Source of the DNA: Mesotaenium endlicherianum
Taxonomy: Eukaryota; Streptophyta; Zygnematophyceae; Zygnematales; Mesotaeniaceae
Reading direction: 5' to 3'
Assembly: GCA_009602735.1 (NCBI GenBank)
Contig: WELA01011412.1
Location: 87,551 to 136,975 of the forward strand
DNA: 49,425 bases
Every line of letters begins with the position of its first letter. The stretch's first letter is position 1. Shown here one piece after another: positions 1 to 10,235 of the stretch. The notes beneath the pieces are model-generated. The model saw nothing but the letters and a program-made list of their open reading frames with translations, did not search any database and was not told where the DNA came from. The position numbers and the translations under genes are program-made.

Positions 1-2
1 AC

Positions 3-2075
3 ACGCCAAGTGAGGAGGAGACCCCCGTTGAAGACGACGTTCCAGCCCCAATAAGTTTGAGAGGTTACCTTGGAGGAGAGAAGGTCCACATCTTGGTGGA
101 TAGCGGAGCTCAAGGCAACTTCATTGCTGCAGATTTTGCCACCAAGCACGGTATTACTATGCGAACTCTTGACCACGACGAGGAGATTATGATGCCCGAT
201 GGATTCTCCTATACTACCCCTTCCAAGAAGACGTACCCCTTGGCACTCTCTATCAAGTCCTTCAAGGATAGAGTAGTGTTCTCCCCCATGCAATTGGGCA
301 AGTACGACGTCATCCTAGGGACGCCTTGGTTGACCAAGCACAACCCCCAAGTTGATTGGAGGACCGGTACTATCAAGATCAAGAATGACATCACTTCAAG
401 AATCTGTATTTTGCGCGCAATCCAGAATATCCAGACCCAAGACATCCAGAAGCCGGCACACGAGATACTATTGTCCGCCCTCCAACTCAAGAGACTTGTG
501 AGGAAGGGACACGAGCTTCTTTTGGCCTTGATCACGCCAAAAGACATCAAGAAAGACATCGAGAGTCAAGAAGGCAGCCCCGTTCCCAAGGAGATACAAG
601 AAGTCTTTGAGGACTACAAAGAAGTGTTCTCCCCGGAATTGCCCAAGGGCCTACCCCCCAAAAGATTCGTAGACCACAAGATAGAGTTGGAGCCCGGAAG
701 CAAGCCCATCTCTCGGCCTACGTTCAAAATGTCATACACGGAGCTAGACGAAGTCAAGAAGCAAATCAAGGAGCTACTGGAGCATGGCTTCATTCGACCT
801 AGCAAGTCGCCATTTGGAGCCCCGGTGCTATTTGTCAAGAAGAAAGATGGTACCTTGAGGATGTGTGTGGACTATCGCGCCCTCAACAAGATCACCATCA
901 AGAATCGATACCCGCTGCCGCGCATGGATGAGCTCATGGACCGGCTGGTTGGAGCCAAGTACTTCACGAAGATTGACTTACGGAGCGGCTACCACCAGAT
1001 TCGCATCGCAGAACCGGACATAGAGAAGACGGCATTCAGGACAAGATATGGACATTTTGAGTTCATGGTCCTGCCATTTGGACTCACCAACGCGCCAGCA
1101 ACTTTCATGACTATGATGAACACCATATTTCAGCCCATGTTGGACAGATTTGTGGTGGTATTCATCGATGACATCCTTATCTACAGCAAGACCCTTGAAG
1201 AGCATGCGAGACACTTGAAAGAAGTCCTTGAAGTATTGAAGCAAAACAAGCTGTTTGCGAAGGAGTCAAAATGCGAGTTTGCCAAACAAGAAGTGGAGTT
1301 CCTAGGTCTCCACGTGACTGCTGATGGCATCAAGATAGACCCCAAGAAGACCACGGTGGTGGAGGAATGGCCAACCCCCACGACCAAGAAAGAACTCCAG
1401 TCATTCTTGGGATTTGCCAATTGGTACAGAAAATTCATCCAAGGCTTCTCGCACATAGCAGCCCCCCTGACAGATCTACTCAAGAAGGACAGGTTATATA
1501 CATGGACCGAGAAAGAAGAAGAGGCATTTCAAGAGTTAAAGCGAAGATTGACCACATCCCCCGTGCTCACTCTCCCAAGTCCAAACCCAGATTGGCCCTT
1601 CCACGTCATCACCGATGCATCTTCCTATGCAATAGGAGCAATCCTGCTTCAAGACCAAGGCAAGGGACTGCAGCCCATTGCCTACGAGTCAAGGAAGCTA
1701 AATCCAGCCGAGCAAAATTATACAACCACGGAGCGAGAGGCATTGGCGATTGTACATGCCTTGAAGGTTTGGCGCTGCTACGTTGAAGGACGCAAAGTAC
1801 TGGTCACCACGGACCACGAGGCGTTAAAGCACCTCCAAACGCAGCCGTATCTCTCAAGGAGACAAGCAAGATGGAGCGGATACTTGCAACAATACAACAT
1901 CACGATTCAGTACCAGCCCGGCAAGACAAACCCGGCTGACCCCCTCTCAAGACTGCAATTAAATGCAGTGATGGTATCCCTGAAGACAGATCTGGAAGCT
2001 CGATTTTCAGCCGCCTATGAAAGAGACCCTTACTACAAGAATGGAGAAGCAGCCTTGGACCCATACAAGAAGTAA
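3..2075 (+). CDS. Pol polyprotein of element A: protease, reverse transcriptase, RNase H (5' partial)
   Basis: The frame is open from the first bases of the window, so the start is upstream; there is no reason to begin at the TTG at 57. The protease shows the catalytic D-S-G at 99-107 ([10 protein letters not shown]). The RT has the fingers/palm motifs [27 protein letters not shown] and the catalytic FIDD box near 1162-1173. RNase H follows, with [11 protein letters not shown] near 1610 and TTDHEALK near 1810, ending with the usual [12 protein letters not shown] motif. All expected catalytic residues are present. The frame ends at TAA 2073-2075, but the same frame reopens directly as integrase, so this stop interrupts one polyprotein. 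The element copies itself through an RNA intermediate in cytoplasmic particles. Confidence 0.93.
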   Translation, partial: TPSEEETPVEDDVPAPISLRGYLGGEKVHILVDSGAQGNFIAADFATKHGITMRTLDHDEEIMMPDGFSYTTPSKKTYPLALSIKSFKDRVVFSPMQLGKYDVILGTPWLTKHNPQVDWRTGTIKIKNDITSRICILRAIQNIQTQDIQKPAHEILLSALQLKRLVRKGHELLLALITPKDIKKDIESQEGSPVPKEIQEVFEDYKEVFSPELPKGLPPKRFVDHKIELEPGSKPISRPTFKMSYTELDEVKKQIKELLEHGFIRPSKSPFGAPVLFVKKKDGTLRMCVDYRALNKITIKNRYPLPRMDELMDRLVGAKYFTKIDLRSGYHQIRIAEPDIEKTAFRTRYGHFEFMVLPFGLTNAPATFMTMMNTIFQPMLDRFVVVFIDDILIYSKTLEEHARHLKEVLEVLKQNKLFAKESKCEFAKQEVEFLGLHVTADGIKIDPKKTTVVEEWPTPTTKKELQSFLGFANWYRKFIQGFSHIAAPLTDLLKKDRLYTWTEKEEEAFQELKRRLTTSPVLTLPSPNPDWPFHVITDASSYAIGAILLQDQGKGLQPIAYESRKLNPAEQNYTTTEREALAIVHALKVWRCYVEGRKVLVTTDHEALKHLQTQPYLSRRQARWSGYLQQYNITIQYQPGKTNPADPLSRLQLNAVMVSLKTDLEARFSAAYERDPYYKNGEAALDPYKK

Positions 2076-3545
2076 GAAGGCAATTATTGGGTGAGGCAAG
2101 ACACGGGCCAGAGATGTGTTCCTAATGACATAGACCTCCGGCTCTTGCTTCTACGAGAAGCACACGACAACCCTCTTGGAGGACACTTTGGAATCCTAAG
2201 GACCACGGGCGTTCTAGCTAGGACTTATTGTTGGCCAGGCATGTCTAAGCAAGTCAAGGAGTACTGCAAGAGCTGTGACACATGCCAAAGAATCAAGCCA
2301 TCATCACAAAGGGCGGGAGGACTCCTCCAACCACTACAAATCCCCGAAAGACAATGGACGGACATCTCAATGGACCTTATCGTGGACTTGCTTGTGACAC
2401 CTCGAGGCCATAATGCAATACTCACGGTGGCGGACAGACTTACTAAGATGGCAAATTTTATTCCCACGACGACTAAGGCTACAGCCCCACAACTTGCAAG
2501 ACTCATCTTTGACAACATCTTCCGACTCCATGGACTACCATCAAGAATTGTGTCAGATAGAGATCCAAGATTCACAAGCCATTTCTGGAAAAATCTCTTC
2601 AAGAACTTGGGTACATCGCTGGATATGTCTACTGCCTACCACCCACAATCAGATGGGCAAACCGAGCGTATGAATCGTACCCTAAAGACCTCTCTAAAGG
2701 CCTACGTGTCTACCCTCGAGCAAGACTGGGACATGTACTTGACCCCCCTCGAGTTTGCCTACAACAACACTACGCAGGCCTCTACCCAAGAGTCCCCATT
2801 CTTCCTCAACTATGGCTTCCATCCGACCACGCCACTGAGCTTCACGGCTGGCCATGATGAAGTACCTGCAGCCACAGATTTTATGGAGACATTAGAAGCA
2901 GCCCTTACAGCAGCGAAGAAAGCTCTACAACACGCGCAAGATGCTCAAGCAAGAGTGGCGAACAGATCCAGAAGAGAAATTACGTACAGAGTGGGTGACA
3001 ACGTGTTACTATCATCCAAGAATATTTCCCTGAACAACAGGCCTGCCGGCAGCAAGTTCTCTCCCAAGTATTTGGGACCCTTCAAGATTATCCAGCAAGT
3101 CAACCCCGTTGCTTTCAAGCTAGAACTTCCCCAGACTATGCACATCGACCCCGTATTCCACGCTTCCCTCTTCAAGCCATATGTGCAACCCGACAACAAG
3201 TTCCCAGGACGTGTGACAACCCCACCAGCCCCAACAATAGTGGATGATCATTTGGAGTACGAAGTGGAAGACATAGTGGCTATGAGAAATTTCAGGAGAC
3301 AGCAGCAATACTTGATCAAGTGGAAAGGATATCCAGATTCGGAGAATAGTTGGGTGGCGGCGCACTACCTTGACAAAGTTCAGAGAAAGTTGAAGCGCTT
3401 CCATGCCGCCAACCCCCATCTTGGACCAGCCCCAAGTCTCTCTACTAGAAGCCCGAAGACTTCAGGGAGGCAGCCTGCCACCATCAAGAAGCAGCAGAAC
3501 ACCCCTTGGAGGCAGCCTGCAAGAACAAGAAAGAGGAAAAATTGA
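2076..3545 (+). CDS. Integrase with chromodomain of element A (same frame as pol, after an in-frame TAA)
   Basis: This continues the pol frame after TAA 2073-2075 without a shift; the first ATG-like start is not needed because the protein would normally be cleaved from the polyprotein. The N-terminal HHCC zinc domain (H in EAHDN and GGHFG, then CKSCDTC) is followed by the DDE core: D in SMDLIVD, D in VSDRDPRF, and E in SDGQTERMN. The C-terminal region (GPFKI...HPVFHASLFKP type) leads into a chromodomain around 3255-3400 (EYEVEDIV, YLIKWKGYPDSENSW) and a basic Lys/Arg tail ending at TGA. Chromodomains of this class are known to bind modified histone H3 and to steer insertion. No disabling change is visible other than the upstream stop. 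Confidence 0.93.
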   Translation, partial: EGNYWVRQDTGQRCVPNDIDLRLLLLREAHDNPLGGHFGILRTTGVLARTYCWPGMSKQVKEYCKSCDTCQRIKPSSQRAGGLLQPLQIPERQWTDISMDLIVDLLVTPRGHNAILTVADRLTKMANFIPTTTKATAPQLARLIFDNIFRLHGLPSRIVSDRDPRFTSHFWKNLFKNLGTSLDMSTAYHPQSDGQTERMNRTLKTSLKAYVSTLEQDWDMYLTPLEFAYNNTTQASTQESPFFLNYGFHPTTPLSFTAGHDEVPAATDFMETLEAALTAAKKALQHAQDAQARVANRSRREITYRVGDNVLLSSKNISLNNRPAGSKFSPKYLGPFKIIQQVNPVAFKLELPQTMHIDPVFHASLFKPYVQPDNKFPGRVTTPPAPTIVDDHLEYEVEDIVAMRNFRRQQQYLIKWKGYPDSENSWVAAHYLDKVQRKLKRFHAANPHLGPAPSLSTRSPKTSGRQPATIKKQQNTPWRQPARTRKRKN

Positions 3546-4311
3546 CATTAGACACTCTTCTCTTCTCGCAGTTTCTGGACAGAAAACTAAAACTGCTGCT
3601 CATGATAGGTCTCTGCATATTGAATTCTAAAAATTTACCTGGCTGTAGTCCATGAGTAGCCGGTCATTTAGAGTCCAAGTTTGCTCAATTTGGAGCACTG
3701 GTGAGAGAGATATGATGCTCTAAGTAGAAGGGGGTCAGGCTGCTGGCATTGTTAGGACAGAATATGCCTTCTGACATTGTGCCCTCCCCTGAACTTGGAA
3801 TGCTCTGAAACTCAAGACTCTGGTAGAACATCTTACAGCGCCCAGTTTGAGACTTAGTTTGGAGCATTTGGAGAAGTATAGAAGGACTTATGATTTTCAG
3901 AAGTTTCTGCACAGATTTGGAGGAGTGCCTACTCTCTCAGCTCTCAACGACACTCCAGAAATGAGAATGCTCTGAAATTTGGTGACCCGGTAGAGTTCTC
4001 CAATGCGGTCCGTCTGGGACTCGAATGTTTAGATGTGGAGCAGTTCTTTGGCCGCTATGAATTTTTGAGTTCGTGGCAGATTCTAGGCCAACTTGTACAA
4101 TTTTCTTTATCATTAAGGAGTAGGCTAGCCAATAAGGTCACACCACCTACGACCTTGCCTAGTCTATATTACATGTGTAGCACCTGACTTGGCGCCTTTG
4201 ACTAGTCCTCTTCACATGTGTGGCATCTGACTTGAAACTGTTGACTAGTTTGCTCCACATGTGTAAGACCTGACTTGACGCGCCGAGACGTCGCTTTTTC
4301 TATCGGGGGGG
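3546..4311 (+). other. Non-coding 3' internal region and polypurine tract of element A
   Basis: About 770 bases between the integrase stop and the LTR have no convincing coding sequence. It includes a tandem repeat (4171-4284) and ends in a run of G (4305-4311) directly before the LTR start TGATGTAG. That is where the polypurine tract that primes plus-strand DNA synthesis should be. Confidence 0.7.
4171..4284 (+). repeat. 43-bp tandem repeat, about 2.6 copies
   Basis: Three units start with ACATGTGT at 4171, 4214 and 4257, a constant spacing of 43 bases. Each is followed by a GACTTG-containing core (CTGACTTGG / CTGACTTGA) and, in the first two, TTGACTAGT. The third unit is cut short near 4284. 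The copies have diverged at several positions. Position just upstream of the polypurine tract is typical for tandem arrays in plant Ty3/gypsy elements; a function cannot be read from the sequence. Confidence 0.85.
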
Positions 4312-4821
4312 TGATGTAGTGATTTGAGTTATTATATATTAGTTTGCATATATTTTAATGTTTTCAAATATATTTGGAGTAGTATTGTGTGGAGTCAAGT
4401 GTGAATAGGTACTCTAGTAACTTGGTTCATGTCCTTTGAACCTTCCAAGGCATTTTCGAAGTTAGAGGAAAGACCTAGAAGAACTCCATGTGGCAAAAGT
4501 CAGATGTGCCATTTTTAGGTCAAAAGGACATGTGTACATTATTCTAGAAAGAGGTGGCAAGTTTTGGGATGTGTTGGGTGCCAACACATCAACATACACC
4601 TTCCTAGAAATTACTTATGTAGCAAGTATATAAACAAGAGCTAGAACATAGAAAGACATTCCAGAATCACTCTTGTACTTGCCAAAATCCAGAAATATAT
4701 TAACTTTCAAGAAGCCATCTCTCTTTCAAGAAGCTACCACTTGTGTTCAAAGATCCTTGTCTTGAATAGATAAAGTATTCTGTTTTACTAAGTACTTTTT
4801 CTATCTGTTTCACTACATCGA
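4312..4821 (+). repeat. 3' LTR of element A
   Basis: The LTR starts TGATGTAGTGA directly after the G-rich tract and ends near TCACTACATCGA, so its ends form an imperfect inverted repeat as expected for integrase recognition. Length is about 510 bases; the exact 3' end could be 4817 (CTACA) or up to 4821. Downstream sequence switches at once to the RT frame of element B. A TATA box lies at 4627-4634. Confidence 0.8.
4627..4634 (+). promoter_or_regulatory. TATA box in LTR A
   Basis: TATATAAA sits about 315 bases into the LTR, leaving about 190 bases for the R and U5 regions. It would drive element transcription from the 5' copy; in this 3' copy it could start transcripts reading into the DNA to the right. 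No start site can be seen directly. Confidence 0.55.
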
Positions 4822-4839
4822 TGCTCGACGCAGTGCTTG

Positions 4840-6585
4840 CTTTGCCAGCGGCATGCACGACTTGGGGCGCAACACTGGCAACCCCATGAGGCTCTGCCTT
4901 GCGTCTGATGTACCCATCTTCCAGAAGCGGTACCACTAGAGTCACTTCAAGGACGGCTTGATTAGCACGCAGACAGGCAAGCTGGAGGACAACCAACTTA
5001 TTTGAGAGTCCTCCTCTACCTACACGGCTCCCACGGTCATGCCGGCTAAGAAGGATGCCTCAGACAACTGGTCTGAGAAGAGGATGTGCGGTGACTATTG
5101 TAAGCTGAACGAGGTCATTGAGCAGGCCAGATGTCCTATGCCTACCCCTGACGAGATTTTTGACGACATTGGCATGTGCACATGGTTCTCGGTGTTGGAC
5201 TTGAGGCAGGGCTTCAACCAGATACCTATGCGGAGGAGGACCAACACAAGACAACGTTCTGGGGGGCACAGCGCCTCTACAAGTGGAGGGTGATGCCCTT
5301 TGGGTTGAAGGACGCTCCAGCTACCTTCCAACGGGTCATGGATAAGGAGCTGGCAAGGCCATCCTTTGCCCGGTGCTACATTGATGACGTGCTTGTCTTC
5401 AATGAGACGTTCAAGGAGCACGTGGCGCACATCACCGCTGTCCTAGACCGCTTGGAGGCCGTTGGGCTCAAGTGCCATCCAGGGAAGTGCACCTTTGGGA
5501 CCCAAGAGGAAGAGTACCTCGGGCATCTCCTCTCCTCCAGCGGATTGGCGCCACAGCTGGCCAAGATCTTGGCCATCACAGGCATCCCGCCGTCTACCGA
5601 CATCTCGCAGGTGAGGGCCTTCCTTGGGATAGCCAACCACTACCGTTGCTTTGTGCCTGGCTTCAGTGAGCTCGCTAAGCCACTCAACGATTTGCTGCGG
5701 AAGGGGGTGGCCTACGTATGGGGAGCAGAGCAGCAGGCGGCGTTTGATAAGCTCAAGGAGCTGCTGGTGAGCGCACGAGTGCTGCGTTGGCCTGACCACA
5801 TTAAGCCCTTCATCCTCCACAACGACTGGTCGCAGGCAAGGCTGGGAGCAGTGCTGGTTTAGGAGCACGACGACAGCAAGCACGTGGTGGCGTATGCCAG
5901 TCGCAGCAACAACCGCGCCGAGGCCAACTATGGCTCTTATGAGGGGGAGTGCTTGGCAGCGGTCTAAGCGATTGTGAACATCAGACACTGCCTCTATGGC
6001 ACCCACTTTCGTCTCGTCATCGACCATCAGCCACTCAAGTGGCTCATGACGTCGGAGCGCCTTACAGGCAAGTACGCGCGGTGGGCACTCACTGTGCAGG
6101 ATTACACGTTTGACGTGCACCACCGCCCAGGCTCGACCAACATGGACGCCAACGACCTCAGCCGCAACTTGCTGCCTTCCTCCAAGGATTTGACCGTGGC
6201 CCGGCACGATGAGGTAGAGCCAGTGCCCTAGCATGCGGCGGCCTTCTTGGCCATTACGATGGACAGCGATGCGCGGCCCGCGGGGCTCACCGACCGCGAC
6301 CTGGTGGTGGTCAACACGAGGCATCTGGTGTTGGCAGCAGCAACAGAGCAAGACAGCGGGCAGCGCGGGCCCGAGGACGTGAGGGACGATGGCGCGTTGC
6401 TGCAGTACGTCGCCGCTAAGGAGCTGGCGCCAAGCATGGACGCGAGGGAGCGTGACCGCGTCCTCAAGCGCAGCCGGGATTTCGTCTTCATGGAGGGTTG
6501 ACTGAGGCGTGTGATGGCCGACGGCTCCGTTCTGGTGGTCCCTGAGCCTGCTATACGCAGCCAGCTGGTGCGCATTGTTCATGAG
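4840..6585 (+). pseudogene. Family B pol remnant: RT, RNase H and beginning of integrase
   Basis: A degraded pol frame. RT N-terminal sequence is readable from about 4870 (ASDVPIFQKR; SSTYTAPTVMPAKKD) with in-frame stops. A frameshift occurs near 5225-5235, between FNQIP and the TTFWGAQRLYKW block. The catalytic YIDD is intact at about 5380-5391. Further in-frame stops are at 5860-5862 (TAG), 5965-5967 (TAA), 6229-6231 (TAG) and 6499-6501 (TGA). RNase H motifs (ASRSNNRAEANY, VIDHQPLKWL, HHRPGSTNMDANDLSR) are clear. The frame runs by chance straight into element C's RT near 6586, giving an apparent fused reading frame that is not a real protein. The base composition is GC-richer than the flanking chromoviruses. 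Confidence 0.85.
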
Positions 6586-9182
6586 GTCCTTGGGAAGGGA
6601 TGTATCCGACCCAGCGAGTCTCCATTTGCAGCGCCAATCTTATTTTTGAAGAAGAAGGATGGGACTATGAGGATGTGTGTCGACTACCGGGCTCTCAACA
6701 AGGTCACCATCAAGAACAGGTACCCACTTCCACGAGTGGACGAGTTGATTGACAGGCTTGTCGGGGCGAAATATTTCTTGAAGATCGATTTGAGGAGTGG
6801 CTATCACCAGGTACGAATTGCGGAAGGAGACGTTTAGAAGACTGCTTTCAGGACTCGCTATGGTTTATTTGAGTTCACACTCATGCCTTTTGGATTGACC
6901 AATGCACCTGCTACATTTATGGGACTCATGATTAGTATCTTCAAACCCTACTTGGACCAATTTGTGGTGGTATTTTTGGACATCCTGATCTATTCGAAGA
7001 CCTTGGAGGAGCATGTGGAGCATTTGAGGAAGGTGTTGGAGGTCTTGAGAGATCAAATGCTGTATGGGAAGATGAGCAAGTGCAACTTCTGTTTCAATGA
7101 AGTCGAATTTCTTGGACATATAGTGGGAGCTGAAGGAGTCAAGGTGGAGCAGAAGAAGGTGCAAGCAGTCAGAGATTGGCCGGTACCTGCTGATATTCAT
7201 CAACTCAGGAGTTTCCTCGGCATGGCGAATTATTATTGACGTTTCATTGAAGGATTTGCCAAGGTGTGTGCACCGCTCACGGACATGGTGAAGAAGCAGG
7301 AGAAGTGGCTATGGGGTGACAAGGAGCAGCAAGCCTTCGAGAAGATGAAGGAGTTGTTGACACAGGCACCTGTGTTGGCAATTGCCAATCCAGACTTTCC
7401 TTTCACCATCATCACGGACGCATCAAATTTCGCAGTGGGAGCCATTCTTCTCCAGGACCAGGGCAAAGGATCGCAGCCTGTGGCATATGAGAGCAGGAAG
7501 TTGAGTCCTGCGGAGCAGAAGTATGCAGCGCACGAGCGGGAGATGTTGGCTCTTATCCAGGCTTTGTGGATTTGGCGATGTTATGTGGACGGCCGGAAGG
7601 TGTTCATCAAGACCAACCACAAGAGCTTGGAGAAGTTTATGACGCAGCCAACGTTGACACCAAGACAAGCAATGTGGATGGAGTTTCTGCACCAGTTCGA
7701 CCACAAGATTAGGTATTTACCTGGGAAGATCAATGCTGCAGACGCTTTATGCAGAACGCATGACCTTGCAGCCGTCTCAGTCATCAAGGAGAGTATGGAC
7801 TTCAAGGAGAAGCTTCAGAATGGTCATGAGGAGGACCCAGAGTTAGCTGATGGTGGAGCAGCTGAGTTCAACTCGAGTATGCAGAAGAAGGACGGGATAT
7901 GGTATTATGGTGATTCCAAGAGAGTGGTGGTATCTGACATCAAGGAGCTACGCGATTTACTACTTGCGGAACATCATGAATGCTTACATGCTCGACACTT
8001 TGGAAGCGAGAAGACGGCAAGCGTGCTGAAGCGAGAGTGCTATTGGAGAAATATGGACAAGGACATCGAGGAGTGGATCAGGAGTTGCGATGCGTGCCAG
8101 AGAAACAAGACACCAAATCAAAAAAAGGGAGGTACATTGCAGCCCCTGCCTATTCCAGAGTACCCTTGGGAGTAGATTGCTACGGACTTTATCACATCTT
8201 TAACAGTGAGTAGTCAAGAACACGATGCAGTATGGGTTGTGTCTGATAGATTCAGGAAGATGGCTCACTTCATTCCAATGAACGAAACTTCTACGGCAGC
8301 AGATGTGGCACGGCTATTCTTTGATCATATTTTCAGGCTACATGGGTTGCCGAAGGTGATTGTTTCATACCGAGATCCGCGGTTTACAAGCAACTTTTGG
8401 CAGTCATTGTTTACTTTGATGGGGACCAAGCTGAGTATGAGCACTTCCTATCACCCTCAGAAAGACGGGCAGAGTGAGAGGCTCAACAAAACTCCGCAAG
8501 AGGTGCTCAGGAGTTTCACTATGGAGGACCCTTCAGAGTGGGACAAGAAGCTGCTAGGATTGGAGTTTGCCTACAACAACAGCATGCAGGGATCGACCAA
8601 GCAGTCACCATTCACTATAGTTTATGTGAGAGAAGTATATCATCCAGAGAACATCTTGTTGGAGAAGGCCAAGAAGACTCAGGTTCCTACTACACAAGCG
8701 TTTATGGATCAAAGACTTGGGATGTGGCGAAGACGTGTATTCGGAAGGCACAAGAGGAACAGGTCAAGTATGCCAACAAGCACAGGAGGGAAGTGACATG
8801 TTATGTGGGTGACAAAGTACTCTTGTCAATAAAAAATCTACCTTTCACAGGCAAGAGGAAACTGCGAGCACGGTTTACAGGTCCCTTTGTGGTGCTCAAG
8901 GAGGTGAATCCAGTGACCCGAATAAAGGACATCCAAGACAACTTCCTATACCGCCACCACCGGTCGAGATCGATGATGTATTGGAGTATGAAGTGGAGGC
9001 GATTGTCGGCGATCGACGAGTCAAGCGAGGTCAACGACTTGTTCATGAGTATCTGGTCAAGTGGAAAGGCTACCATGCGAACGACAACACTTCGGAGCCG
9101 GACGCCAACTTGACTCATTGTAAGAGTAAGTTGAGACGTTATCTGCAAAATGCGTCGAGGACGTCGCATCTTGAGGAGGGGG
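6586..9182 (+). pseudogene. Chromovirus C pol remnant: RT, RNase H, integrase, chromodomain
   Basis: The domain motifs are clear ([52 protein letters not shown]) but the gene is dead. In-frame stops are at 6835-6837, 7237-7239 and 8173-8175. The RT catalytic box has lost one codon: [12 protein letters not shown] at 6961-6996 contains only one of the two adjacent aspartates. The second integrase aspartate is replaced, IVSYRDPRF instead of the usual VSDRD, near 8361-8387. A frameshift lies near 8715 and a deletion near 8920 removes the stretch between NPVT and the chromodomain. The chromodomain has TSEP where TWEP is usual. Several of these changes alone would abolish function. Confidence 0.9.
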
Positions 9183-9183
9183 A

Positions 9184-9911
9184 TGATGTAAGGTCATAGG
9201 TTTATAAAGTGCATTTTTGAGTTTCATGAAAGTCTGTTTTGATTGCATAGAACTTTAGAGTGCATGTCTCTGGTCATTTTGAAATAAAGTTCATCGAATT
9301 TGGTCAAGTATTGAGAGATTATGGATTTCTGAAGTTTAATTAGTATTGAGGTTGGTTGACGACTGTCCTTAATTCGCGGTGAGCGCGATCATCGGATTGA
9401 CCGACAGCGTCGAGCGATCTGGCCCGTTAGAGTGAATTTGAACCTTCACGTAAGTTCGGCTGACGCGGAGTGTTGACTAGGTCGATTTACCTCGAAGTTT
9501 CGGATTAGCCTAGCGCATCTAAGTTAGTAGATTCTAGATATTTCGATGCATGCATGTGGATGTCAAATCGGCCCAACACGTCAGATGAGACTGATCTGGC
9601 TTTCTCACAAGTATTCTGGAAGGGACGATTCGACAAATACTTGGGAAAATCCGTTGCTAAGCGGCCCTCCCGCCTAGGGGCGAGCAGCCGTCGTAGAAAA
9701 CTATAAATAGACATAACTACTTCATTTCTTATCAATTTTCACTTCTGTAAATTTCTACGGGTTTGTAATGACAAGGCCTTTCATCCTACATCATTTGTGA
9801 GCAGTTTCTTGCTATTGAAAATGTTGAGTAAATTTCATAAGCTTTCTTAGCAATATGTCGTTGCACTCTTTAGTATGATTGCAACTAGTTCCTTTTCTCG
9901 TGAGTTACTAC
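9184..9911 (+). repeat. 3' LTR of element C
   Basis: The LTR starts TGATGTAAGG after GAGGAGGGGGA. That is the same TGATGT start as LTR A. The end is uncertain. CCTACATCA at 9785-9793 is a good inverted match to the start, but family B coding sequence only resumes near 9912, directly after GAGTTACTAC, which resembles the end of LTR A. I favour about 9911, giving roughly 728 bases. A TATA box is at 9702-9709. Confidence 0.65.
9702..9709 (+). promoter_or_regulatory. TATA box in LTR C
   Basis: TATAAATA lies about 520 bases into the LTR, a position consistent with the U3 promoter. A transcript from here would read into the remaining family B fragment. Confidence 0.5.
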
Positions 9912-10235
9912 GCTTCCACTAGGGCACTCTGCCCCTTTCAAGGACAGTCCTGACACATGGAGTGCTCTTATCGGGCTACGTGCACAGCTGTTCCAGCGCC
10001 TGATGCCCATGGCCATGGACAACCTCAGTATCGCTCAGCATTGCGACACGCTCAGGTATGCCATGACTCGTGGAGGAGCCTACCGTCCACGAGTATTGCA
10101 GTCTTCCGCAGGTGACTTCGTGTACCTGCAACGCCAGACGAAGAACACCCTCAACACCAGCAGCTCGCTGGTCATCTTGCGCGTCAAGCGCGCCTTGGCG
10201 TCAGGAGTACTGGAGCTTGAAGGCGCAGATGGATC
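9912..10235 (+). pseudogene. Family B integrase C-terminal remnant
   Basis: The frame from about 9913 (LPLGHSAPFKDSPDTW) to about 10233 aligns with the integrase tail of the copy at 38888-39300: LFQRLMP versus LFERMMP, GDFVYLQRQTKNT versus GDFVYRKRQTKTT, LRVKRALASGVLELEG versus LRVKHAFDNGVLELEG. It stops right after the VLELEGADG motif, before the place where the other copy carries a PHD finger. This block is the right-hand half of the B element split by element C. Confidence 0.85.

Larger units (their letters stand above)
1..4821 (+). mobile_element. Ty3/gypsy chromovirus-type LTR retrotransposon A, 3' part
   Basis: The window opens inside the pol frame of an LTR retrotransposon. In order it shows aspartic protease, reverse transcriptase, RNase H, integrase (zinc-binding HHCC, DDE core) and a C-terminal chromodomain, then about 770 bases of non-coding DNA, a G-rich polypurine tract (4305-4311) and a 3' LTR. 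This domain order is that of Ty3/gypsy chromoviruses. Gag, the primer binding site and the 5' LTR lie outside the window, so target-site duplication and LTR divergence cannot be checked. Immediately after the LTR the DNA is coding sequence of another retrotransposon family (B), so A appears to have inserted into B. The only coding lesion seen is one in-frame stop, which suggests a fairly recent insertion. Confidence 0.93.
6586..9911 (+). mobile_element. 5'-truncated Ty3/gypsy chromovirus C with 3' LTR
   Basis: The element begins abruptly inside RT (at the IRPSESPF block) and lacks 5' LTR, gag, protease and the RT N-terminus. It continues through RNase H, integrase and chromodomain to a purine-rich tract and an LTR that starts at 9184. 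Element B integrase sequence resumes right after the LTR. The simplest history is insertion of a full C into B, followed by one deletion joining B's integrase zinc domain to C's RT. Confidence 0.8.
4822..10235 (+). mobile_element. Decayed Ty3/gypsy element of family B, interrupted by chromovirus C
   Basis: Two separated blocks belong to one family: 4822-about 6585 (RT, RNase H, start of integrase zinc domain) and about 9912-10235 (integrase C-terminal part). They match, block for block, the better preserved copy at 36928-39568: for example PMPTP near the RT start, ASRSNNRAE in RNase H, VPEP before the zinc domain, and VLELEG at the integrase tail. The integrase core that should lie between is missing and its place is taken by truncated element C. 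Both ends of B are lost: the left end is cut by element A and the right end stops at an inverted gag fragment. Confidence 0.8.

Noticed and set aside
5443..6582. 379-codon open frame on the minus strand
   Set aside because: It lies entirely antisense to the family B RT/RNase H/integrase block, whose plus-strand motifs are unmistakable. It is a shadow of GC-rich coding sequence.
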